Part shown: positions 35,004 to 42,779 of the stretch, one piece after another
Position numbering within the stretch: the stretch's first letter is position 1
How the letters are laid out: each line of letters begins with the position of its first letter
Assembly: GCF_900102105.1 (NCBI RefSeq)
Contig: NZ_FNBB01000017.1
Location: 21,353-85,352, forward strand
From: Agrobacterium pusense
GTDB lineage: Bacteria > Pseudomonadota > Alphaproteobacteria > Rhizobiales > Rhizobiaceae
Reading direction: 5' to 3'
DNA length: 64,000 bases
Made by a program: the position numbers and the translations under genes
Notes under the pieces: generated by a model
The model's database searches: none
What the model was told of the DNA's origin: nothing
The model's input: only the letters and a program-made list of their open reading frames with translations

Positions 35004-35927
35004 ATGACTTTACCGATACCGTTCGGCTTTTCATCTACGGCCGCCGACGTTCTGGAAGGCGTCGACCTCGCCAGCCGGAACGTCATCGTAACCGGTGGCG
35101 CCGCTGGCATCGGGCTGGAGACGAGCCGCGCTCTCGCGGCCGCGGGAGCTGCTGTGACGATTGCAGCCCGCCGCCCGGATGAGGCGGAGAAGGCAGTCGC
35201 TGAGCTGAAAAAGAGTATGCCCGCGGCTCAACTGCGCGTTCGGCGCCTCGACCTCGCGGATCTGTCTTCCGTGCAGGAATTCTCGGAGAACTGGAACGAG
35301 CCTTTGCACTTTCCCGTCAACAATGCGGGCGTCATGGCCATTCCGGAATTGCAGCGGACTGCGCAAGGGCGGGAGATGCAGTTCGCCACGAACTATCTGG
35401 GGCATTTCGCGCTCACGCTAGCGCTGCGACGGCATCTAGCCAAGGCAAATGGTGCCCGTGTCGTTTCCGTCGCCTCGACTGGCAACCTGTTCGCGCCCGT
35501 GTTCTGGGACGATCCGGACTTCCGCTTCATTCCATACGATCCGCTGCTTGCTTATGGGCAATCGAAGACAGCCTGTATCCTGCTGTCCGTTGGGATCACC
35601 AAAAACTGGGCCAGCGACGGGATAACGTCCAACGCGCTCAATCCCGGAGCGATTGCCACGGGGCTTCAGAAGCACACCGGAGGCCTGCGAACCCCCGAGC
35701 ATTTGCGCAAGACAATAGAGCAGGGGGCAGCCACGTCGGTGCTGCTGGCGGGTTCGCCGCTCGTCGAAGGCATTTCCGGTAGATATTTCGACGATTGCCA
35801 GGAGGCCTCGGTCGTTGACGAGCGGGGACCTGGGCCCTTCAAAGGCGTGGCGAGATACGCCGTTGATGAGGACAACGCGGTCCGCCTCTGGGAGATCGCG
35901 ACGCGGTTGCTGGGATTGCCTCTGTGA
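35004..35927 (+). CDS. Short-chain dehydrogenase/reductase (retinol-dehydrogenase/WWOX-like SDR)
   Basis: A 307-residue SDR. The cofactor loop is T-G-G-A-A-G-I-G (~29-36), A-A-R-R-P-D-E follows strand 2, N-N-A-G-V-M-A is near 111, V-S-V-A-S-T-G near 153, and the catalytic Y-G-Q-S-K-T-A near 179. The sequence reads F-P-V-N-N-A-G where most relatives have L-L-V-N-N-A-G. This subgroup reduces carbonyls on bulky substrates with NADP(H). The start has an AAGGAG ribosome site. It is probably controlled by the divergent LysR. Confidence 0.92.
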   Translation: MTLPIPFGFSSTAADVLEGVDLASRNVIVTGGAAGIGLETSRALAAAGAAVTIAARRPDEAEKAVAELKKSMPAAQLRVRRLDLADLSSVQEFSENWNEPLHFPVNNAGVMAIPELQRTAQGREMQFATNYLGHFALTLALRRHLAKANGARVVSVASTGNLFAPVFWDDPDFRFIPYDPLLAYGQSKTACILLSVGITKNWASDGITSNALNPGAIATGLQKHTGGLRTPEHLRKTIEQGAATSVLLAGSPLVEGISGRYFDDCQEASVVDERGPGPFKGVARYAVDEDNAVRLWEIATRLLGLPL

Positions 35928-35991
35928 GCGGAACACCCTGTCGACCTGTCCGGACCGGCAGCGTGCTCGTCGAGCGATGACCGGACGCTGA

Positions 35992-36436
35992 TCAGGCCTT
36001 GGTCGCCACCGGAAGCCGGAATGGCGCGCCCAAGCGGTTGAAGGCGTTCATCGCGGCGATCGTGATCGTCAGATCGACGAGATCCTTCGGTTCGAAGGCT
36101 GACGCGGCCGCGCCATAAGCCTCGTCCGAGGCGTGGGTCTGGCTGACGTTGGTCACCTCCTCGGCCCAGGCGAGAGCGGCCCGTTCTTGATCGTTGAACA
36201 GCTGGGGCACTTCGTCCCAGACCGGAACAAGCGTGATCTTATCGACTGACATCGTCTTGCGCAGATCGCGACTATGCATGTCGATGCAATGGGCGCAGCC
36301 GTTGATCTGCGACACGCGCAGGAAGACGAGATGAATCAGCTCTTCAGGCAGGTTCGTCTTCTTGGTGACGTAGTGATGGACGCCGAAGCGCCTTTGCGCC
36401 GTCGGGGGCGACTTCGGACCAGTTCATGCGGGTCAT
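35992..36436 (-). pseudogene. Carboxymuconolactone-decarboxylase/AhpD-like protein, frameshifted
   Basis: The expected start is ATG at 36436, with AGAAAGGA upstream; it encodes MTRMNWSEVAPDGAKAL and then runs into a stop after 30 codons. The continuation G-V-H-H-Y-V-T-K-K, then L-P-E-E-L-I-H-L-V-F-L-R-V-S-Q-I-N-G-C-A-H-C-I-D-M-H-S, lies in another frame and runs to 35992. The two join near plus-strand 36381-36390. A one-base gain or two-base loss explains it, and the repaired protein (~148 residues) has the family C-x-x-C-x-x-x-H redox motif. It is the last gene of the Rrf2-headed operon. The 107-codon downstream part from 36315 could still be translated but would lack the N-terminal helix. 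Confidence 0.8.
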
Positions 36437-36530
36437 ATCGTTTTCCTTTCTCGTGGACACGGTTCTCCGTTCGCCGGGTAAGCCGTCGTTGCTTGTGCAG
36501 TAGTTGAGGAGGTAGGTCTGGTAGGTAGCG

Positions 36531-36968
36531 CTAAGGCTTGCGCGGCGTCGTCAGGGCGGTGTCATCGGTGTCGACGACGAAGACGGCGAGGAGCTTCGCC
36601 GGCTCGGTCTTGCTGGCGTTGGCGCTGACGTCGTGGTTGTCGCCCGGCAGCTCGGTAAAGTTCTGACCGGCAATGAAGGTCTTCGTCTCGCCACCGTTCA
36701 CGGCGCTCAGGATCGCGCCTTCGAGAACCGTCGCATAGATCAAGGCGGATTTTGCATGCGTATGAGCGGAACTGTAGCCGCCGGGGCCGTACTCGACGAG
36801 CACGCCCTTGACGCTCTTGCCTGGAACGTCCGGGAGGGGATGCTCGTAAACCAGCGTCACCTTTGCGTCCTTCGTGTCGTACACAAGTCCAGGCTTGACG
36901 ACGTCATGAGCGGAAGCTGTGGCCAGAGAGACCGCAAGTGCCGTAGCGGCATTGAAGATGGCCTTCAT
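36531..36968 (-). CDS. Secreted cupin-domain protein
   Basis: A 145-residue protein with an N-terminal Sec signal (MKAIFNAATALAVSLATASA) followed by one cupin barrel. Motif 1 is G-P-G-G-Y-S-S-A-H-T-H (~65), with two His as metal ligands; motif 2 contains F-T-E-L-P-G-D-N-H-D near 115. Secreted single cupins of this type are common beside CMD/AhpD-like and NmrA-like genes in redox-stress operons. The start at 36968 is set by the signal peptide. It is 13 bases downstream of the NmrA-like gene. Confidence 0.87.
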   Translation of the reverse strand: MKAIFNAATALAVSLATASAHDVVKPGLVYDTKDAKVTLVYEHPLPDVPGKSVKGVLVEYGPGGYSSAHTHAKSALIYATVLEGAILSAVNGGETKTFIAGQNFTELPGDNHDVSANASKTEPAKLLAVFVVDTDDTALTTPRKP

Positions 36969-36981
36969 GATTCTTTCCCTC

Positions 36982-37734
36982 CTATGTTCTGAGCCACTCG
37001 GCGATCGTGATCGCGCCCTTGATGTAGTCTCCGCCGGGAACCAGTGAGCCGGCGACAACGGGAGCGCCGAAGTAGTCGACGGCCTTGTCGGCTTTGACCG
37101 GACGAGCGTCGCCCCTGGTATCGAGATAAGTCCGGATGAAAGATTCGAACGGTCCCCGTTCAGGTCCGGCAAGATCGACGGTTCCGTTCCTAGGCCCGCC
37201 GAGCGCGGCCTCCACCAGAGCAGCGGCGACGTCGTCGGCCGCGATCGGCTGGAAGTCGATATCCGGCACTTTCACCACGCCGTCGGCCGCATAAGCGCCG
37301 GCCAGGGTCTCGATGAACTCATGGAACTGCGTCGCGCGGACGATGGTGTACCATTGGCCCGACGCCGCGACGGTTTCCTCCTGCGCCACCTTGCCGGCCA
37401 TGTAGGGATTGGCCGCGAGCTGATCGGCGTTGACAATGGAAAGGACAACGTGGTGGCGTACGCCCGCGGCTTTTTCTGCGCTCGTCAGGTTCCTGCTCGA
37501 CGTTCCAAAGAAGTCGGTGATCACGGCCTTGTCGAACGACATCATGTTTGAAACGTCGATGACAGCGTCGGCGCCCGCAAGCGCCTCGGCCAGCCCTTCG
37601 CCCGTGTAGGCATTGATCCCGTTGCGGGAGCTTGCGACGACGGCTTCGTGGCCGGCATCCTGTAGCAACTTCACTGCCTTCGAGCCGATCAGGCCCGTGC
37701 CGCCGATGACGACGACCTTCTTCATCTTGCTCAT
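36982..37734 (-). CDS. NmrA-like NAD(P)-binding SDR
   Basis: A 250-residue atypical SDR. The Rossmann motif V-I-G-G-T-G-L-I-G-S-K-A-V is at 9-21; S-S-R-N-G-I-N-A-Y-T-G follows, and D-V-S-N-M-M-S appears near 61. H-H-V-V-L-S-I-V-N-A-D replaces the standard SDR active-site Ser-Tyr-Lys layout, as in NmrA/HSCARG and LysX-like redox-sensor proteins. It may sense NADP(H) or reduce a small quinone/carbonyl. It is directly downstream of the Rrf2 gene (11-base gap) and probably autoregulated with it. Confidence 0.88.
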   Translation of the reverse strand: MSKMKKVVVIGGTGLIGSKAVKLLQDAGHEAVVASSRNGINAYTGEGLAEALAGADAVIDVSNMMSFDKAVITDFFGTSSRNLTSAEKAAGVRHHVVLSIVNADQLAANPYMAGKVAQEETVAASGQWYTIVRATQFHEFIETLAGAYAADGVVKVPDIDFQPIAADDVAAALVEAALGGPRNGTVDLAGPERGPFESFIRTYLDTRGDARPVKADKAVDYFGAPVVAGSLVPGGDYIKGAITIAEWLRT

Positions 37735-37745
37735 GGTGCTTTCTC

Positions 37746-38258
37746 CTATGACGAGGCGCGATTACCCGTCTTGCGTTCGTGGAGTTCAAGGAAGGCGCAT
37801 CCGCGGGCGGCGATACCACCGTCGTCGTCTGCGCCGAGATCCGCCAGAAGGTCCGCGACGGATACCTTGGCGAGTTCTGCGCGATAGGCCTTTTCAGCCT
37901 TCAGCATCGCGGCGTTGATCTGGCAGGGCTTTGTGAAGTAGCGCTGCGGCAATGGGTTCGGTCCCCGCTGGCGGATCTCGGCGCAGCGGAAAGCGGGCGC
38001 CGGTCCTTCGACCGCGAGGACGATGTCGAGAAGGCTGATGTCCTTTGGCGTTTTCGCCAGCCGATAGCCACCCTTCGGCCCCGGCGTCGTCGCAACGATG
38101 TCTGCGCCGGACAGCGCCTGCAGGTGCTTCAAGAGATAGCTGGTCGACACGCCGTGCAATTCGGCAAGTGCCGACGCTGACATGACGCCGTCTTCCGACA
38201 GACCCGCCAGAAATGCGGTGCAGTGAATGGCCTGCTCGACGCCTTCGCTCAATTTCAT
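37746..38258 (-). CDS. Rrf2-family transcriptional regulator
   Basis: A 170-residue Rrf2 regulator. The winged helix includes the opening MKLSEGVEQAIHC, then S-T-S-Y-L-L-K-H-L-Q-A-L and T-P-G-P-K-G-G-Y-R-L-A (wing). Cys residues occur at ~13, ~92 (F-R-C-A-E-I), ~114 (K-P-C-Q-I-N) and ~154, but not in the tight three-Cys spacing of IscR or NsrR. A classical Fe-S cluster is thus doubtful; thiol-based redox sensing is an alternative. It heads the operon Rrf2, NmrA-like, cupin and CMD-like. A dyad sits in the divergent region upstream. Confidence 0.9.
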   Translation of the reverse strand: MKLSEGVEQAIHCTAFLAGLSEDGVMSASALAELHGVSTSYLLKHLQALSGADIVATTPGPKGGYRLAKTPKDISLLDIVLAVEGPAPAFRCAEIRQRGPNPLPQRYFTKPCQINAAMLKAEKAYRAELAKVSVADLLADLGADDDGGIAARGCAFLELHERKTGNRASS

Positions 38259-38292
38259 GTTGCATCTCCTAATCGTGGATATAAAATGTCTA

Positions 38293-38326
38293 TGATTGTG
38301 ATCGGAGTCAACCCGTGATCACATCA
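38293..38326. promoter_or_regulatory. Candidate Rrf2 operator in the Rrf2/SnoaL divergent region
   Basis: TGAT-T-GTGATC (38293-38303) and GATCACATCA (38317-38326) form a 10-bp inverted repeat with one bulged base and a 13-nt centre. It is 35 bases upstream of the Rrf2 start. Confidence 0.5.
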
Positions 38327-38433
38327 AGTGCTCGAAATTCCGAATTTGAGATCAGAAAACGGAGTTTCGACCCCTTGATGCCTCGCCATAGTCAGGACGC
38401 TCGCAGGGGCAGAACAACAACGAAGGACATTTA

Positions 38434-38838
38434 ATGACTACCAAGCTCGCACTCTCCTCGACGCCGGAAGGTATCGTCCCGGCGCTCCTTGCACACCTGA
38501 ACTCGCTCGACGTTGACACCATGCTCGGTTTCTACGACCCGGAAGGATTGATCGTAGACGCCGCAGGGGTCGCTCACGTCGGCAGGGAGGCGATCGGCAA
38601 GGAGCTCGCAAAATACTTTAGTCTCGGCCTTCAGATGTCGATCACGCAACGTCACCTGTTCGTGGCGGGTGACGTCGCGTCCCTTATCCTCGACTGGTCC
38701 TATATCGGCACGGCGCGGGACGGCACGAAGATCAACATGGTGGCGACCGCAACGGACATCGCCCGCCGTGGCCCGGATGGGCTCTGGCGCTATCTGATCG
38801 ACAACCCGTTCGGCTCGATGCAGAGGAGCGCCGGCTGA
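38434..38838 (+). CDS. SnoaL/NTF2-like small protein
   Basis: A 134-residue protein with the length and pattern of the SnoaL-like/NTF2 fold: A-L-L-A-H-L-N-S-L-D-V-D-T-M-L-G-F-Y-D-P-E-G at ~14-35, A-H-V-G-R-E-A-I-G-K-E-L near 50, W-S-Y-I-G-T-A-R-D-G near 90, and a final L-W-R-Y-L-I-D-N-P-F. Such proteins bind or isomerise small hydrophobic molecules; the ligand is unknown. Its stop shares a base with the start of ada (TGATG), so the two are translationally coupled. It is divergent from the Rrf2 operon. Confidence 0.82.
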   Translation: MTTKLALSSTPEGIVPALLAHLNSLDVDTMLGFYDPEGLIVDAAGVAHVGREAIGKELAKYFSLGLQMSITQRHLFVAGDVASLILDWSYIGTARDGTKINMVATATDIARRGPDGLWRYLIDNPFGSMQRSAG

Positions 38839-39872
38839 TGACGGATGCCGCGGAAGTTCTGACCGAAGCGACAGCGCTCGCATTCCGCGGCGTCCTCACA
38901 ACCGGCGTCTACTGCAGGGCGACCTGCATCTCCCGTCCGCCCCGGCCAGAGAACATGCGCTGGTTCGGGTGCGTCTCCGACGCCCAAAGAGCAGGTTTTC
39001 GCCCGTGCCTGCGATGCCGTCCCAATGATGAGGAATTCGCAAGGAGGAATGCCGATCTGGTCGCCGAGGCGTACAGGCTGATTGATGCCGGAAACAGCTC
39101 GCCGACCGTGGCGGCGCTCGCGCACGCCCTGGGAATCAGCGAAGGGCACTTCCACCGGACGTTCCGTGCACACACGGGAATGACCCCGCGAGCATACATG
39201 CAGGAAAAGCGGGCGGCTCTCCTACGGGAAGGACTACGACCGGGAAAATCGGTGACATCAACTTTCTACGAAGCCGGCTATGGTTCGAGCGGCAGGTTCT
39301 ATGCAGTCTCGAACAAAGCGCTTGGAATGGCGCCCTCAGACTACCAGGCAGGTGGACGAAGGGAAAGGATCCGCTTTGCCGTTGGGCAGACGTCGCTGGG
39401 ATCGATCGTCGTCGCTTCGAGTGACAAAGGCGTCGTTGCCATCCTGCTCGGCGACGATCCCAACGCGCTGCTCGTCGACCTGCAGGAGCGATTTGCAAAC
39501 GCCATCCTGGTAGGGGGCGACACCGAGTATGAGGAAGTCGTCGCTCGGGTCGTTGGGATGGTAGAGGCGCCGCAGGTTGGCGTCAGTCTTCCGCTCGACC
39601 TGCGAGGCACCGCCTTTCAACGGCGGGTGTGGCTGGCACTGCGCGAAATTCCGCCGGGCAAGACGGTGAGGTACGAAGAGCTCGCTCGAAGGATCGGGAG
39701 CAGGAAGCGAGGCAAGGCAGTCGCAAGCGCTTGCGCGAGCAATCCTCTTGCCGTGGCGATCCCCTGCCATCGCGTAACAAGGAGCGACGGCTCTGCCTTC
39801 CGGTACACTTGGGGGATTGATCGCAAATGCGAGCTTCTAAGGAGGGAACGAGTCGGGATTGCGGACCGCTAG
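38838..39872 (+). CDS. ada: Ada: methylphosphotriester/O6-methylguanine DNA methyltransferase and AraC-type regulator
   Basis: A 344-residue three-domain protein. N-terminal Ada zinc domain: the methyl-accepting Cys region T-T-G-V-Y-C-R-A-T-C (~28-37) and C-L-R-C-R-P (~59-64). Middle AraC-type helix-turn-helix: S-P-T-V-A-A-L-A-H-A-L-G-I-S-E-G-H-F-H-R-T-F. C-terminal methyltransferase: the active-site A-I-P-C-H-R-V motif near 310 and a helix-turn-helix with V-R-Y-E-E-L-A-R-R-I-G. It repairs alkylated DNA and activates the adaptive response. No alkB/aidB neighbours are seen; instead it is coupled to a SnoaL-like gene. Confidence 0.95.
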   Translation: MTDAAEVLTEATALAFRGVLTTGVYCRATCISRPPRPENMRWFGCVSDAQRAGFRPCLRCRPNDEEFARRNADLVAEAYRLIDAGNSSPTVAALAHALGISEGHFHRTFRAHTGMTPRAYMQEKRAALLREGLRPGKSVTSTFYEAGYGSSGRFYAVSNKALGMAPSDYQAGGRRERIRFAVGQTSLGSIVVASSDKGVVAILLGDDPNALLVDLQERFANAILVGGDTEYEEVVARVVGMVEAPQVGVSLPLDLRGTAFQRRVWLALREIPPGKTVRYEELARRIGSRKRGKAVASACASNPLAVAIPCHRVTRSDGSAFRYTWGIDRKCELLRRERVGIADR

Positions 39873-40214
39873 TCGCTTCTACTGACGGCCAGTCCATAAG
39901 CCAGCCGGACCCGCATTCGTAATGATCGAAAGCAGCGCGGCTAGACCGGACTTCCTGCGAGCTACTCGGCCAAAGTGTACCAATACGCTCACCAACGCCG
40001 CCGTCTCGCACGCGCCGGCCACTGAGCCGAAAAATGCCTCTTGGCGGAGTGGTAGACATGCACCGGAAAGAAAAGCCGCAGCTTCGTACTGCTCTTGTCA
40101 CAAGAACTGGAATAAGCCGGATTAATTGCCGTGGCATGCCTACGTCTGGCGTGTTTTTTTGCGCTTTTGGCGGGCATTTGTTATATAACTTATTGAAAAC
40201 TGGTTGTGATAACG
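39873..40214. other. Intergenic stretch with an AT-rich promoter-like end
   Basis: About 340 bases with no convincing gene. The 3' end turns AT-rich and contains the perfect palindrome GTTATATAAC (40180-40189), 26 bases upstream of the next ATG, suggesting a promoter/operator for the small gene that follows. Confidence 0.45.
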
Positions 40215-40478
40215 ATGTCTAGCGTTGCGATTAAGGTACTGTCGACAGTGAACGCTCCTTACGGGACGAACCTTTCGGCTGAGCAACTCGCTTCGAAGAT
40301 TTCGGATTTTGCGAGCGTTGAGAATTTCGATGCTTCGGCGTTCTCGTTCTATTCCGACGTGAAAGCCGAACTCCAGCACCAGTTTCTGGATGAGATGGAA
40401 ATCGACCACGGTACCGCATCCGAAATTGCCCAGAAATTCTCACAACTGGCCGGATATCCCCTTGCCCTGGCCGCCTGA
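40215..40478 (+). CDS. Small protein of unknown function, antitoxin-like position
   Basis: An 87-residue acidic, helical-looking protein beginning MSSVAIKVLS (a GTG at 40206 would add three residues). I do not recognise a family. It contains S-A-E-Q-L-A-S-K-I and E-M-E-I-D-H-G-T-A-S-E-I-A-Q-K-F-S-Q-L-A-G. It ends 11 bases before an open frame that starts like a nucleotidyltransferase toxin and then breaks off. By position it could be that gene's partner (an antitoxin or chaperone). An AT-rich palindrome, GTTATATAAC, lies upstream. Confidence 0.55.
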   Translation: MSSVAIKVLSTVNAPYGTNLSAEQLASKISDFASVENFDASAFSFYSDVKAELQHQFLDEMEIDHGTASEIAQKFSQLAGYPLALAA

Positions 40479-40489
40479 GGGCTGTCCTG

Positions 40490-40618
40490 ATGAGCCAATG
40501 GGAAAGCCTTTTCGACCAGGCTGTGTCAATTATCAATCAGGCGAACTCTTCCTTTAAAGTCCTCGATAGCTGGACCTTCGGGGGTGGCACTGTCCCTATG
40601 CTGGGGCCCGTTTTTTGA
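40490..40618 (+). pseudogene. Truncated AbiEii/AbiGii-like nucleotidyltransferase toxin
   Basis: A 42-codon frame from ATG 40490 that starts MSQWESLFDQAVSIINQ and reaches L-D-S-W-T-F-G-G-G-T. W-x-F-G-G-G-T followed by a catalytic D-x-D is the usual nucleotidyltransferase opening of AbiEii/MenT-type toxins, which normally have 200-300 residues. Here the sequence diverges after G-G-G-T (V-P-M-L-G-P-V-F) and stops, so the D-x-D and the rest are missing. It follows the small 87-residue gene by 11 bases. The family call rests on memory of the motif and is moderate. Confidence 0.5.
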
Positions 40619-40769
40619 CAGGAAGGACAGGTCTCACCGCGGATGGCAGTCTCGATAAGCGTCGCCGAGCTATGTAAGTTCGCCGCCTTGTCGTTTGCGA
40701 AGTCATCTGAATCAGTGAGATGCGTGGTTATTTTCTTGTCAGTGCGCTGGCGAGAGAAGTTGTGCGGTA

Positions 40770-41444
40770 ATGTTCCAGGCGTCGCGAAAACCGAGTGAGA
40801 TGGCACCATGCTCCATGGTCAACACAAGTGTGTGCGCATTGTTTTCTAAGGCGAATTGCTTTTCGGAGACACTCCAGGCCGGTAGCAGCTTCGGCAAGGA
40901 TTCCACGTTGACTGGCCGCACATATCTTTGGCAACAGGGTATCGCTGCGCTCGGTGAAAGTCCCTTGTTCGGCGTAGGCTATCAAGGCTATTGGGTGACC
41001 GGTCTGGCGGATGCCGAGCGTTTGTGGGATGAGTTTTACATACCGTCGCGCAGCGGCTTCCATTTCCACAACACCTATATTGAGACCGCGGTCGAAACCG
41101 GCATCTTTGGAACCGTGTGTCTCATATTGGTCGTACTGACGACCCTATGGGGCCATCTCGCCCGTTTTCTAACGAGGCGCAGGCATGTGGAATCTCTGCT
41201 GTTGTTTGCGGTTACAGCGCTGCTCACCTGCCGGTCATTTGTCGAAATCGATGTTGTTTTTGCATATCAGGTAGGCCCGTTTCTCTTGTATTTTGTGGCT
41301 GGAAAACTGACGGTTCGCCGTGACTTCATCGTCTTCCCAACTGCACGAACAAAAAGAACGGTGCGATGCGCTTGCACCAAAGCTACCTGGACGGAAGGAT
41401 CTGGAGCTAAAATTCTCTCGTCGCTTAGCCACATCGCGGATTGA
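40770..41444 (+). pseudogene. O-antigen ligase/polymerase (Wzy/ExoQ-like), C-terminal fragment
   Basis: From about 40890 the frame reads G-K-D-S-T-L-T-G-R-T-Y-L-W, then G-E-S-P-L-F-G-V-G-Y-Q-G-Y-W, F-H-F-H-N-T-Y-I-E-T-A-V-E-T-G and several membrane segments. This is the conserved core and last third of the O-antigen ligase/ExoQ polymerase family. These proteins have 400-450 residues and 10-12 membrane helices; here the first ~270 residues are missing. The sequence before 40890 and after about 41320 in this frame is not family-like. No polysaccharide genes are nearby, so this is a stranded remnant. Confidence 0.75.
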
Positions 41445-41623
41445 TGCAATTGAAACTCAACATGGCGCGCTGGAAATATGGATGAAACCGGTTCGCTCCA
41501 AAGATCAGCCGTCGATCTCATCATGAATGGGGGTGACGGCTGGATCACGCATTGGTCTTTGTCGCGCCGCCGGGAGCTCCCTAAAAGGTCGACTGAGCAA
41601 ATATCAAAAAGTCGAGGTTCAAA

Positions 41624-42715
41624 ATGTACAAAACCCTGCAAGGGTTAGCAGTGGCTGCTGTTCTTCTGAGTTCAACGTCCGCCATGGCGGCTGATCGCGT
41701 CGTTCATGTCTACAACTGGTCGGATTATATCGATCAGTCTATCCTTGAGGACTTCACGAAAGAGACCGGCATCAAGGTCGTCTATGATGTCTTTGATAAC
41801 AACGAACTATTGGAAACAAAACTCCTCGCGGGCGCTTCCGGCTATGATGTCGTCGTGCCAACAGGCCCTTTTCTTGCCCGGCAAATCAAGGCGGGTGTGT
41901 TCCAGAAACTCGATAAGACAAAGCTGCCGAATATCGGAACTCTCTGGCCTGATATCATGGACAGGCTGGCCGTCTATGATCCAAACAATCAGTATGCAAT
42001 AAACTATATGTGGGGTACGACGAGCATCGGTTACAATGTCGATAAGGTAAAAGCCGCTCATGGCAATGTCCCGATCGACAGCTGGAACATCATCTTTGAT
42101 CCCGCAAATGCAAAAAAGTTGAGCTCATGCGGCATTAATATTCTCGATGCGCCTGACGAAACCATGGCCATCGCTCTGAACTATCTCGGGAAAAACCCCA
42201 ACAGCAAAGAAACGTCTGACCTCAAAGCTGGCGCTGAAGTCTTCAAGAAGATCCGGGCCTCGGTGCGATCGTTTAATTCGTCTGCTTATATCAACGAACT
42301 TGCGACGGGCGATATCTGCGTGACCACTGGCTTTTCCGGCGACGTGCTGCAGGCCAAGGCTCGCGCACAAGAGGCCAAGAACGGCGTCAACGTGGAGTAC
42401 GCGATTCCGAAAGAGGGAGCTTACATGTGGTTCGACAACCTCGCGATCCCCGCGGATGCGAAGAATGTAGAGGAAGCTCACGCATTCATAAATTATCTCA
42501 TGAAACCGGAAGTCATTGCCAAAGCCTCCAACTACGTCAGATACGCCAATGGAAATCTTGCATCGCAAACGCTTGTGGACAAGGATGTTCGTGAGAACGC
42601 ATCTGTTTACCCGCCGGATGCCGTGCTCGGTAAGCTCTTCACGATCTCACCTTATGGTCAGAAGCAACAGCGGATTCTAAACAGGCTTTGGACGGGAATT
42701 AAGGCGAAAAACTAG
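41624..42715 (+). CDS. Polyamine-type ABC transporter periplasmic binding protein (PotF/PotD-like)
   Basis: A 363-residue binding protein with a Sec signal (hydrophobic core L-A-V-A-A-V-L-L-S-S, ending A-M-A-A-D). The mature start reads V-V-H-V-Y-N-W-S-D-Y-I-D, typical of the PotF/SpuD family, followed by F-T-K-E-T-G-I-K-V-V-Y-D-V-F-D-N-N-E. The W-G-T-T-S-I-G-Y-N segment near 127 is also conserved. It should capture putrescine or spermidine for an ABC importer, but no permease or ATPase genes accompany it. It is intact among pseudogenes. A hairpin follows 25 bases after the stop. Confidence 0.9.
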   Translation: MYKTLQGLAVAAVLLSSTSAMAADRVVHVYNWSDYIDQSILEDFTKETGIKVVYDVFDNNELLETKLLAGASGYDVVVPTGPFLARQIKAGVFQKLDKTKLPNIGTLWPDIMDRLAVYDPNNQYAINYMWGTTSIGYNVDKVKAAHGNVPIDSWNIIFDPANAKKLSSCGINILDAPDETMAIALNYLGKNPNSKETSDLKAGAEVFKKIRASVRSFNSSAYINELATGDICVTTGFSGDVLQAKARAQEAKNGVNVEYAIPKEGAYMWFDNLAIPADAKNVEEAHAFINYLMKPEVIAKASNYVRYANGNLASQTLVDKDVRENASVYPPDAVLGKLFTISPYGQKQQRILNRLWTGIKAKN

Positions 42716-42740
42716 CGCGCACGGCGCCAGAAGAAAAGCT

Positions 42741-42768
42741 GCGCATCTTTCAACGGTACAAGATGCGC
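42741..42768 (+). terminator. Hairpin after PotF-like gene
   Basis: A perfect 9-bp stem, GCGCATCTT (42741-42749) and AAGATGCGC (42760-42768), with a 10-nt loop, starting 25 bases past the stop codon. There is no clear U-tract. Confidence 0.6.
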
Positions 42769-42779
42769 CGCTATCAACA

